Assembly (NCBI RefSeq): GCF_016086655.4
Contig: NC_052132.2
Coordinates: 6,760,805 to 6,824,804, forward strand
Source: Lepeophtheirus salmonis
Lineage: Eukaryota; Arthropoda; Copepoda; Siphonostomatoida; Caligidae
Length of the DNA: 64,000 nucleotides
Direction of reading: 5' to 3'
Below the pieces are notes generated by a model, which saw only the letters and a program-made list of their open reading frames with translations, was not told where the DNA came from and did no database searches. This document shows, one piece after another, positions 46,800 through 58,340 of the stretch. Numbering within the stretch: position 1 is the first letter of the stretch; every line of letters begins with the position of its first letter. A program made the translations under genes and the position numbers.

Positions 46800-49655
46800 T
46801 TATATACAATTTATATCAATTATACATAGATTCTGATAATGGCACTTGGTACATTTATAGAGAAAAGGATAAAAAATGGATATATGTGTATGCTATATCT
46901 ATGGTATATAACAAAAAAATTCAGTGAAACTAAATTCTGTATGTTTCCATGTTTAACAACAAGAAATTATGCAATGTTTTTAAATTTTAAAATATATAAA
47001 ACGTCTAAAGTTTGAAACCAAATCACTGTCATTGAGTCAAATACTGAAGATTTCAAGCCTATTACATTTGCAAAGTCAGAATGCAAGTTTGAAATTGTAA
47101 ATATTTTAGTGAAAAACGATCTAGATATTAGCAATATTGAGGTCTCAAAGATGACAAGGATCCACTGAAGAAGACCCTGATAAAGACCAAAATATCCATG
47201 GGAGTTATTACAAGGAAGTAGATGTCCAAACACAGTAAGATATTTGATCTCCTAGATCAATGGACCGATTCCAATGGTTTATTTTGTCTGTAGCTACCTT
47301 CACTCGAAGGTCCACAGATGCCATTATACCAGCAAGAAGTCCATATTTGACTCGTTAGCCTTGAAATATGATAATTTAGATTGGGTTTAGTTTCCAGGGC
47401 CTGTGCACAGTTCAGGAATTGAATAGCATAAATGTGTCCATATAAATTATGAATGTGGTATGTCTAAGTATTATAAAAATTGTTTTACTTTCACTCAAAG
47501 TCTTTCCAGAACTCACTACAGTAATTTTGGGTGATAGGTTTTTTGGTTTTTTTATAAATACCGAATTTGAAACATAACTTTTTAAAAAGATAAAACAACC
47601 TTTTTTTTAGAATTAAGATTTTTTCATTCCAATGTAAAAATATTTTCCTACAAATTTATGATAATATAAATTTTTTAAATTTGCTATAACTATAATAATT
47701 CTGTTAAAAGGGTGGGGGGCAATGGCTCCCTTGTTCCCTTGGTTTTGGGGCTACAAACGAAAATCTACATATTTTTCCAGGCTCATACTAAAATTAGCCA
47801 AAATCGTGCTAATGGTCTTGGTAGTGTTTTGTTGTTCATTAACTGTTCGGTCTAGTCGAGACATAGGATCTGTCCCATAGACGGTTAGTTCTTGGGACTG
47901 TTCCTTGTCTGTCCCACGAATGGTCAACTTTACCTTCTTTAAGGAACAACAAATGGACTGAACTTGTATGCAGTTTTTGTTTTCAAATAAGGACTGACTC
48001 AATATAAGGCCTTGGTGAGTTTTGGACAAACTGGCCACAAAAACTCACATTCATCATGGGTTTTTCTTTTTAATCCAACAAAAGTTTAATCCTAAATAGG
48101 TTTTTAACTGTGATTATAATATATTTTAAACTTTTTAAAGAATTCTATTCTTCATTGTGTAGCCTACATTGTAATGTAATTTTTTTTCAGTTTCATTTAC
48201 GTTAATTCATTCGATTTGACTTTGTCACTTTTAGGGTTGATTTTTGTTCACTTCCGAACAACTTGACGTTTTTTATCAAAATCTATTTATGTCATAATAA
48301 TTCCTAGTTTATGTTACTTAAAAAGAAGATGTAAAAAATATTAATATTTCTCGTTACACCTTTTACTACATGAAGGAATTCTCTGGGCCTTTAATAAGGT
48401 ATTTTTTCTACTTTAGGATTATAAAATTTATTTGCAAATAGAATAAGAGTTTTGATTTCAGTGGTTTTTTTTGGAGGTTATTTTTTCTCAACTAGGTCTT
48501 TTTTTATTGACATAAGTGTAGACTCACTAAAAAAAATTAAAATGTGTACACATTTGTAAAATGAATAAAAGAAAATTTGTTTTTAGAATAAAACATAAAT
48601 AAACATTATAATTTAAAATTAATATTCTCTTTAGACCTCTGAAATCTTACAGATACAACAACTATACAAAAACGTCTCAACAGAAAATAGAAAACATAGT
48701 ACATAACACAAGCAAATATATAATTATAGTTAAAAGGCCTCATAGTCAGACAAAATATTAAAACAAAAAATCCCAACTTTCAGCCTGTGTTGACCTCACA
48801 GAGTCTGTTGTACCCATTGATGATGTTTGTTAAAGTATATCTTATTGAAGAAAATGGGTAATATTTTATATGATCCGAAGCTTAATTCCTAGAAGTACCA
48901 TGGAACTGGGGAATCTTCAAAGAAAAAGTTGCATATCTAGTAGCAGCATAAACTAAAATGGCTGTCAGATCTATCCCTCCAATCACTTTATCCTCTGTAA
49001 TAGGTTGAGGTATGAAAGCTTTGCAATTACCAAAAGCAGCACTGATGGCTTTTTCTTCTTCCAAACGAGGGGACTAGTGAGTAGGAATACCAAACAGAAA
49101 AGAGCATTTGCAAAATTTGGTTCAAAATCTCTTAGTGAGCTATGGTTTAGTAATATAAAATCCCAAATTCCAGTCAATGTAAGGAAATCAAAAAAGGCAT
49201 ATATACCATAACTATCTTTTCGACCACATAGGCAGTTCCTCATAGCCTATTATATTATAAGTTATACTCTTTGATGGGACTATTAATTATATGGCCTAAA
49301 ATACCTTCGTTTGACTGTAATAGTACTGTAGATATTATTTGCCAATACTCTGACACGAAACTTTTTTTTAAGAATTTGGGTGATCCAGTAGATTTGGAAA
49401 ATATTGTAATTCGGGATAACTTTATAACACTCCATGATTTAAATAGTAATTCTGTCTCCTATACAGAAAGATTTATCTTCCCCCTGCATAGATTGTCGAT
49501 CTTACAGCTTCCTCTGGTGCCATGGTGTCCAAAATTTGACTTTAGAATTAGTAAATCCCTGGTTGCAATACAGACCTTCAGGCGGTATAGTAAAGCTTTG
49601 GACCTTACAGTTCGTGGGTGTTTTTATATTGTTACTGATGGTTATATGTATTTTT
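46800..49655. other. No identified gene; several unexplained open frames
   Basis: Frames at 47751-48038 (starts GTG, no in-frame ATG upstream), 48882-49243 (two overlapping minus frames that could be one frameshifted sequence) and 49271-49684 (plus, 137 codons) show no recognisable domain. The 49.0-49.7-kb part is less AT-rich and may be old transposon DNA. Confidence 0.35.
49257..49285 (+). repeat. 28-bp direct repeat, copy 1 (partner at 51542)
   Basis: AAGTTATACTCTTTGATGGG plus ACTATTAA recurs at 51542-51569 with a single G/A difference. The two copies are about 2.28 kb apart in the same orientation. Confidence 0.7.
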
Positions 49656-49661
49656 CAACAG

Positions 49662-50095
49662 ATGGCTCCCACGAAGGGTTATAGGATTGGTCAGCAATGC
49701 GTTGAGGTTGCGAGGATTATAAACATTGTAAGTGCTCCAGGAGTCTTATTTTCAAGGTGGTCATGATAAAGGATGATAGAGAAGACCTCTTTGTATGAGC
49801 AAAACGTGAAGGGTACCATTTAAAAATGGATTCGGTGTTCCGTTTCGGCTTGGAGAAGAAGATCAAGGAGGAACACCTCGCCAACGACTTCTTTGTGGCT
49901 GCTAGGACCAACAATAGGACTGTGAAAGGGAACTTAGGATTCCCCACATAAACATGGTCCCCACACCATCTTCTGACTGATGTCATAAAATAAGGAGGCT
50001 CTACAGGTAAGGAGACATGTAGAGGCTGTAATTGATGCTGAAGATGGCCATGTTTAGTGACCAAGTTGGCAAAGGCCATATTTACAAGTTTTAAT
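49662..50095 (+). mobile_element. N-terminal fragment of a mariner/Tc1-like transposase
   Basis: An ATG at 49662 opens MAPTKGYRIGQQCVEVARII, the usual first-helix start of one mariner/Tc1 subgroup. After frameshifts the plus strand reads KKIKEEHLANDFFVAARTNN, then RTVKGNLGFPT, a stop, and SPHHLLTDVIK, matching the second DNA-binding domain and its LGF...(R)TPRHLLTxxMK end. Nothing of the catalytic core follows. The 127-codon minus frame (50100-49717) is antisense. Confidence 0.65.
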
Positions 50096-50099
50096 AACA

Positions 50100-53000
50100 T
50101 AAGATTTTATTTATTTTTAATAAAAATTATTGAAACATTTCTAAAAGTAACTTTTCGAGTACACGTTTTAGTTTTTCTGTCTTTGTATTTTCAAAGATGT
50201 CTACGGAAGGCTTTCAGCGAGAGGTAGTTTTATCTAGTGTATCCGATTTGTTTTGTTTTTTTCAAAGGTTTTTCTAGTGAAGGTTGAAACGTAGAGTTCA
50301 AATTGTGAATAGGCAAATTACCTCTTTTAGGGATTTAAGGTTAAGATCTTAAGAAATCACTTTATAAAATACTATTTTATTAACCCTAGAAAAATAAAAA
50401 ATATATTACCCTAAAAACATATTACATAAAACACAAAATTAAATATAAGGCTTATAAAGTTTACTTTGTGGACTAAAAAAAGTGTCACAGCTTAGTGTTT
50501 ATCCAATAAACACAGGTCAGTATGGTATCAAAAACATATTATAATGAGGATATTTACATCGTTAAAACATAAAACCAGCTTTTTATTTAGATTTTTCTAA
50601 TTAATATAATATACCTAATCCTTTATATCAAGAGCTATCCAAATTCCTGGAAGTTCAAGTTTACGAACAAGGCAATTACATATTTAATTTATTTCTTTAT
50701 TGTATAATTATTTAAATGCTATGTACAGCTTACATAAATTTTGTTAAGCAGTAATAAATCTTGTAATACCCCAATTTCATTATGAAGAGAAAAAAATGTA
50801 TTAGTCAATAGGTGATATGGTATCATCGATATATATTTTTGGGAAGATTCATCAAAAACTTTTTACAATTTTTTATTCTTTAAAGTTTATCAATTTGTAA
50901 AAATCAACAATTTAAAATAAATAATTAATCTTTCAAAGGTTTTAAGAGAACTTTTCCCTAAACTGTTTTTTTTTTTTTTTTTTTCGTCATATATAAATTT
51001 GCATAGCACACCAAATAACATAAATCTGTTAAAAAGTAACTAACATTCCAAAATGTTGTGGACATGTGCACCAACTTGATTGAACATTAATTGGAGAATC
51101 AAATAAGAACTGATTTTTTTTTTAAATAAAATTATATCTAGCGCTAAGCCACTCTCAAAAGAGGGACTTGGGGTTTGACTACACACCTTAAACCCCCTCG
51201 GAATACACTACAAGTCTTGATTTCTTTTAAAAAAATGTCATACATAAATAATTTTTCAGGTTTCTATTTTCAATGTACGATCATATAGACTCTACAATTC
51301 TAGTTCTATTTTTCTGCACTGCCTGATAGGATTGAAGAAAAATAGGAAAACTGAAATGAAGGTAGAGGCAAGGTTAATATAAATAAAAAGTTATCTATCA
51401 TGTAATCGGGCTTACTGGACTGTTCAATTTGATGTACCGCACCAATTGCGTGGCAAGATGACAGATATGACGTCATAGAGTATAACAGCAGTACTCTAAC
51501 AGTAATAGTAAAGGAAGGCGGTATATAGCTACTTTTGGTAAAAGTTATACTCTTTAATGGGACTATTAAAAAGCAGGGTGGAAGACAAACATTTGTAGGA
51601 AAAGTGTTATGGTACAGCCTTGTATTTCTATTAACTTTGCGTAGAAGGTAAAGTACTTGAATAATTTACGTTTTAGCTACATATCTCCTACTTTAAACTT
51701 CAAATATCTTGTATCTTTGAAATTTATTTTAATAAAATCTAACAGCTGAATAGACGTAGTTAGTATCTATGTCACTTTACCTGTTGTAATTACCAGAAAG
51801 GATAGAATAGACCCGGGCCTAATACTAACAAAATTATTTATGACTGGACTGATATGATTAAATTGTATTTAGTTTTTTAGACTAATCCAACGCTAGCCAT
51901 CACTACTGATAATTACATGAATTATTTATGAATTACTTTTGTGTTCCAAAACTAGTCTGTAATTTTTTATTAGAGTACAAACTAGAAAGGATTATCATTG
52001 TCTGACCATCTTTTTAATCTATTGAGATATCATACTCCATTATTGTAAATTAGGCGTACATAAATTATGATATCTAAAACCCTTTGTCATATATGCAATG
52101 TTTTTAAAAAATGATATCATATTTCCTTAAATTATTATAACCCTAATTTTAAACTATTATTATTATTTTTATTTTTTTAATTTTATCAACTATAAAGTAC
52201 CAAAGTATAATCGTCTAGACAGCTATTTTTTTATGGATATTTGCATCATTTGTGGTGTCTCAGCTTCAAACAATTTTTAACTCACTTTTTGGAATTATAT
52301 ATCTAAATTAATATTTCCTTCTCTTTTTCTATTACATATACATAAGTAAGTACAATCTAAATAAAGAATTGAGTCAAATTATGAAACATTGATCTGGAAA
52401 ATCTAAAAATTATTATAAACCAATGGTAGTACCTGAAATTACCCATGAGAATTAGGCGTCGTCTAAAATTTTAATATATATTCAATATTATAGAAGATAA
52501 CTTTTCAGCAAACCCTCAGTGTCATCTCCACTTTTCATTAGCACACTCACATATAACTACTCAATGAATATTTCAATTCATATGTGTTATATCCTCCAAA
52601 AAAGCTTGAGAACAAAAAACAAATATGAAGTGATGACCCATGGAGTACTTTAGTTTTTAGAGCGCTCACTTGCTTTACTTTAAAACCTACGCAAGATTCC
52701 TCCTAAAGCTCATTATATTTCATCTTCAGTATTTTTTATGCAAGATCACAGATAAAAATAGTGCACCCAGTATATACATTCGACGCTACATGTAAAACAA
52801 CTACATTGTTAGTTTTTGGATCGAAAATGTGCATATGATATACATCAGGGAGCCCCATACAAAATGCACTCTGTACACACACTGAATAATACATGCAAAA
52901 TTCCTGCAATATTTCATGAATAGGACAATTTTTTTATTTTTCAAATAAAAAAGATGAACATTAAGGATCACTATATACAGTGTGTCCTGTATACAAGCTC

Positions 53001-53585
53001 AATAGTATATGGGAAACAACTGTTATACTCCATGAAAATGACTAAATTGTTTTTTCTTCAATCAAAACTGCCTTATTTTGATTCAAACTGCGTAGAGTAA
53101 TCTTTGCACTATTAATATACATAGAGGATGTTGTAAACTTTACATCAACATATCAAAAGAAATGTTGGTTATTCTACTCATGTATGGTATATACATATTT
53201 AATTTACCACGTAAAATCTTTGAACTATATAAAGAAATGTAATATAATACTTTGTACATTAAATATGATTATAAGTATGGAATTAATCCATTTAATGTGT
53301 AAAAAGATGAAATACTTTATATTAAAAAAAACCTCTTAAATAAAAATTACATATCTGGGATTTACGTTTGAAGAATCTTATTTAAAATCTTTCAGGTTTA
53401 TACGAATAAAATGCATATCTATATTTTCATAGATAGAAAAAATAGGGTTAGTTTCCCTTGATTATATTTCTATAGGCGGATTATTACATCTATCGTGTGT
53501 GTTCACTGTTCACGTCTAAGTATATGTATGTATTTATAAATGATTTCGAGGGAAGAGTTGCTCTTACAAAAACTTCATTTAATGA
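50100..53585. other. No gene seen
   Basis: Very AT-rich, with an 18-base T-run near 50967, the 51541 direct repeat and no supportable reading frame. Confidence 0.5.
51541..51570 (+). repeat. 28-bp direct repeat, copy 2
   Basis: AAGTTATACTCTTTAATGGG plus ACTATTAA, matching 49257-49285. It could be the ends of an inserted or duplicated segment, or two fragments of one dispersed repeat. Confidence 0.7.
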
Positions 53586-53591
53586 TGAATA

Positions 53592-54369
53592 ATAGATTTG
53601 GGAAAAAGTAATTTCGTATTTTTTTTCTTTATTTCAATGCTTTATAAGAATTTTTTAAATTATCCGATTTAAGCCAAGTATGGTCAGATCTATTGAATAC
53701 ATTTTTCCAACGAGAATGCAACTTCATAACACCCTTTTTGTAGAAGCCTTTGTCTCTATTGGTAAAAAACTCGGAAAACAAATTTTTATAGGCCTCTATG
53801 GAGGCCAATTTTATATACCCAAGCACGTTGGGCATAGACAGAAACAGTTTTTTCACATGGGGGCAGATCTGGACTGTATAGTGTACGCATAATAAATTCA
53901 CATCCGAGCATCCAGAGCTTATGCTGCGTCATCAAAGATGTGTGCGCCCTGGTACTGTCTTAATGATGTCTTATTGACTCCTATTTACCAATGTTGTCCT
54001 CTTCTGTTCGATCACCATCTTCAAACGGTCGAGATATTCACGGGGATATTTCTCGAATAACTGTTGTGCAGCTTGAGCTGAAAGAATATCGGCTCCGTAT
54101 ACATCACAAATTTTCGTGGTCGCATTTGACGCGTTTTTCCCTTTCTGTAGTAAAATTGTAAATTATGGCGAATTTCTTCGTTTGATACCTCCATAATCGA
54201 CGCACGATAATTCACAACTGAATCAGACATCTATAATCGAGGCACAATACTATTAGAAAGGCGTTTGTAGTATACATTCCCAACACCTTATCGTATGATC
54301 CAATGTGATCCATAAAAAATAAGATATACTTAGTTAAAAAAAAGGGAGTTACTTTCTCCTTAACCTAAT
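53592..54369 (-). mobile_element. Internally deleted mariner with TIRs
   Basis: The ends are inverted: the low end reads GATTTGGGAAAAAGTAATTT and the high end, reverse-complemented, GGTTAAGGAGAAAGTAAC, each beside TA-rich sequence. The minus frame 54230-54021 gives MEVSNEEIRHNLQFYYRKGK, the N-terminus of a mariner subgroup. The frame 53901-53629 gives FASIEA-type ASIEAYKNLFSEFFTNRDKG and FYKKGVMKLHSRW, its C-terminus. Between them only about 120 bases remain where the DDD core should be. At about 780 bp this is a deletion derivative; full-length mariners are about 1.3 kb. The plus frame 53680-53892 is a shadow. Confidence 0.8.
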
Positions 54370-55305
54370 ATATAGATTTTTATGTCGGGAATTTGGTATC
54401 CCTGGATATTCCTTATTTTTCCATTTTATTCCACTAAGCAAGAAAATAAGCATTCAACGTTCAAAAATGTTCCTTTGATTTGAAGATCTGTAAAATGTCG
54501 AAAAAAATGAAATTTTGATGTTGTTTCACTAAAATAATCGATGTGAATCAAGTTAAAGGATTTTTATTTTAATAAGTTAATATTGTGCAACAATAATTTG
54601 ACAATCTATCTTTAATTTGTCTCATGGTATGAATATTTTAGTTCTATAAATAAATGTTATGTTTTGGTATTGCGTATTACACGAATTCATTTTGATGATT
54701 CTCTTACTTTTTATTACAAAAATCTCATTTTTTGATGACAAATGTCACATATATTATTATTAATTATATTCTTTTCATTCATTCATGGCAAATAAGACAA
54801 CCTATTTTACCAATTTATAATTTTAGACTACAAAAACTGTCTATTTCTAGTATTAAAATACGAAGATATTTTTCCCTTGTTTAGAAGAATAAAATTCAAA
54901 ATAAATAAACTTTTGTCATTACAGTCTAATATATTTATATACATATGTTTACACTTCACAATTACACGCATAATAGATGTGGTCATCTATGGAATTCTAA
55001 TTTTTTATCCACTTGAGTCATATATTCTTTTTGCTAAATATACTCTATTAACTTTCAGTTCTTCGTGCATAACCTATATATATTTTGATACATTTTTTGT
55101 AGGTAATTTATTTTGAAAGAAACATATTATTCGATGTTAAAACACCTCTAATCGGAAAACCTTTTTTATTATAAATATATAAAAATATATTTATTCTGTA
55201 ATAAATTTCAAATAATATACCATCATATATGCATCAGAAAAATAGCCTAGAAGATAAGTCTATTTTTTATTTACTTCAAAAATTCCCTAATTGAAATTCG
55301 CGAGA
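54370..55305. other. No gene seen
   Basis: AT-rich; the 79-codon hydrophobic plus frame at 54877-55116 is unsupported. Confidence 0.5.
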
Positions 55306-55309
55306 AAAA

Positions 55310-55620
55310 AAAAAATGCAAAAAACTTGTTTAGACTAATTTTGCAAAAAAAAGTTGTAAATAGCATTTATTGGAATTGTGAAGAGGAACATAAACACCTC
55401 TATATTTTTTTTACTTGCAAAAAAAAGTTACAAAGAATAATGTTGTCCAAAAAATAACCCTCATTAATTTGTTCATTTTTGCAAATATCCCAAAAATAAT
55501 GACATGAAATGTTCGGGAGATTATTAATACAGTATTGTTAAATTTTATGTCCAAAATGTATAGTTTTATGGCATTTCTTTTTAAAAAAAAAAAAAATCAA
55601 AATTGACATTTTTTAAAAAT
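55310..55620. repeat. Dispersed repeat R2, copy 2
   Basis: Collinear with 43290-43640 over several blocks, including TTTGTTCATTTTTGCAAATA and AAATTTTATGTCC, with small indels. Non-coding. Confidence 0.6.
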
Positions 55621-55624
55621 TTAC

Positions 55625-57315
55625 TAGCTCTGGTTTGTGTTGACCAGGCCCTATGCTAGGAATTTAAAATATTTTTTTTTTCTTTTTCGTCTATAATTAT
55701 GAAGTGACTTTTAACCAAAATACGATATGGACGATAATGACGATTTTTTTTAAGGAGTTATATTTCTATCTATTTCTAAAAAGTTATTATTATAGAAAAA
55801 TATAATTAGTTACTTTTTTCAAATCACTGCATACTAATTCCGATTTTCCGAATGACATTACATTTAAAAAAAAAAAGTTGCTGTAAACATTAATTTATTT
55901 TAGTTGCCAATCTAACGACCGAAATCTGTAATGTTTACAATGGTTGGCTTACCCTTTTCAAATTACAATGGATTCAAGGCACAACTTTGTAATCAATATG
56001 CCCGGAACAATCATGAAGGTCAAAGAAATCAACTCCATAATGGATGAGTTGTATAGGGATGAGTGTGTCTCTATAAGCCAGATGAGGAGGATCATGGCCA
56101 AGGCCAGGGCAGGAACGGGCAATAAATTTAACTGTGGTAGATCCATTAATTGAAATAATAATTTACTTGTTAAATGTTGTATAAACAACGTCAGGTTGTT
56201 AACAAAAAGGCAGTTTGCTTTGAACTTTAACTAGTCCATTGAGACCGTTAAACAAGAGTCCTATCAAGGGCTAAATTTCTCAAAGAAATGGTATCGTTGT
56301 GTACTTTTTCTGAGAAAAGTGTGCGACATTGTTCATGGCAGAGTTGAAAACATGAGTCCCTCACGTAACAAAACAAAAAAGAACCACTCACAAGACTTGG
56401 ATATTCTTTATAACATAAGTGACCGAAGAACAGTTTACTAATAGGTCAATAAGGGCCCCAAGACACCCAAAAATTATCTGTTCCCAAGATTAGATTGCAG
56501 TTATCCCCTTGGTTGACTCCAAGAGCCTGGTCAACATAATTCAATAGCACAATTGTTAAGACTAGCAATTAAATTCGAGTCTGGGTAAAGTTTTTATGGG
56601 CTGCAGGCCCGTCAAATAAAGCGATGAGTAGGTCCTCCATTTGGATAATATAGGACTCCACACCATACTCAACATCCAGCACCTATACTTGCCTTAGCTA
56701 GCTATTATGGACCAAGCTATTTTTCGACTTCCAATTAATTAATATAATCTCCCGTCATTTGATATGGCTTATAAATATATTCATTATTTTAAGATTTGAT
56801 TGAATCATTCTGATGAATATATATAAGTTGTACTGATATACCTACATTAAAAATCCAATCAATATAATCTATTGATACTTTGACTATATAGTCTAATTAA
56901 CAAGACAATCTTCTTAACCAGTTTCAATTTATTCTGGTGCTCAAATAAATTATCCAAAAAGAATAAAACGACACACAAAAAAAAAATATAGTTAATTAAA
57001 ATTTTTAAAATAATTCCTTGCAATTTTAAAAATATATGGATCCATTTCCATTTTATTTGCATTGATTGCATACTCAAAGTACTGTTACTTACGATTACTA
57101 CATGCAAGTTAACCTCACTTTTTTATATTAGTACAAAAAAATCATTTCGAGTTCTTCTGCCAATGTATCTATCATATATTGGCTGCAGTGTTTTACATTC
57201 ATATAGAATGAATGTGAGAGTGTTGTGCCTTGTTTTTCCCTACATAAGCAGTCATTCTTCAAAACAGCTGACATTTCCAGGGTTTCAAATAAAATTAATT
57301 TTTTTACTTGGGGCC
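55625..57315. other. No identified gene
   Basis: A GC-richer patch at 55940-56710 has a 69-codon plus frame (55944-56153, ITMDSRHNFVINMPGTIMK) followed by many stops in all frames. It may be an old transposon, but I recognise no motif. The remainder is AT-rich. Confidence 0.35.
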
Positions 57316-57319
57316 CAAT

Positions 57320-58340
57320 ATTTCATAGACCTATTAGAGTCAATTATAGACTTCTTATTCAAATTTAAGGGATGATTTAGTATAATTGAAATTTTTAGCT
57401 ATACAGGCTACGCAAGGTTTTTCATGCCGCCAGAAGGATTTTTTCCAAACGCAATTTTCTCTCCAAACAGTTATCAAATTAAAAAAAAGAAAACAAGATT
57501 CTTAAAGCTTGATAGTTTCAGACTAACTGAATTTAATAAAATCACATCCAGCCTCCATTAGTGTCTCTATACGAGGCCATAAGCGCATACAGGCATTTGC
57601 TACTTTGTCTTTTAACTAATTCTCGAGGTCCTTCTTGATCCCAACGATAAGATTGTATTTGGTGTTGTAAGAGTTTTCGGATGTTTTATCATTCTATTGC
57701 ATCCCACACAAACCATCGAATTTAGATCTGGCGTGTTTGGAGGCCGAAAAAGCGACGAGATAAAGTTGTCAAAATGTATTGGAGCACATTTGAGAATAAA
57801 ATTAATCAGTTGCTTTGCTGCTGCCTAAAAATCACATTAAGAGGCATATATTCCCTCCTAATCGTGGAAACGAACGTCTTACTGAGTCCTAGAGTTCGAG
57901 TAATTATTACTCCCGGTTGCGATTCCAAGGAAGTCTCCGTACCTTTTCCAAATATTTGGGACAACGTATGCGTCAATTCATTCCATTTTTTCCAACTGGT
58001 ACAAGTTTGTACAAGCTATCTATATGAAAAAAATCAGATGTCTAAAGGGCCTGTGATTGGCCAAGAGAGTGTGCTAAAGTGGAGGAATAGATAGCTTGTA
58101 CGCCCAGTAGTGTAGAATTTTTCTTTGATTTAAAATACTTACATTGGCCCTGATACGGCCCCTTTCAAATCAAATTAATTTCCTCCTTTGTTTTATTGGA
58201 AAGATAAATGTTAACTATTTTAAGTGTAAATAGCGTTGCTTTTAAAAGAATAATATGAATAATTTGCTCACAGAAATAGATTATATTCGTCAAGAAATGC
58301 AAATGTAATTCACACTCAATTTTGAAGAAAAAATAATTCT
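57320..58340 (+). repeat. Dispersed repeat R1, copy 3, split by a transposon
   Basis: The first part (57320-57400) carries the core TTAGAGTCAATTATAGA and the ttattcaaatt block. The second part (58110-58340) carries ttggccctgatacggcccctttcaaat and gtaattcacactcaattttgaagaaaaa. In copy 1 these parts are contiguous; here about 710 bases of mariner/Tc1-like DNA lie between them. Confidence 0.6.
57402..58110 (-). mobile_element. Degenerate mariner/Tc1-like element inserted in repeat R1
   Basis: The low end starts TATACAGGCTACGCAAGG, like the 37.6-kb element (TACAGGGTTCAAAAGC). The minus strand reads TFVSTIRREYMPLNVIFR, then FFGLQTRQI / RPPNTPDLNSMV in alternate frames; the latter matches WPPxSPDLNPLD with the Asp kept. 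It continues with a CNRMIKHPKTLTTPNT stretch, where the WGVIExxxNxxPxNT block should be. The subterminal TCCAAACAGTTATCAAATT and AAAGCTTGATAG are shared with 17.1 kb. The N-terminal half is missing. The 106-codon plus frame at 57774 is antisense. Confidence 0.65.

Noticed and set aside
49271..49684. 137-codon plus-strand frame as a gene
   Set aside because: No domain, no splice-site support that I could defend, and its end overlaps the start of a transposase fragment in another frame.
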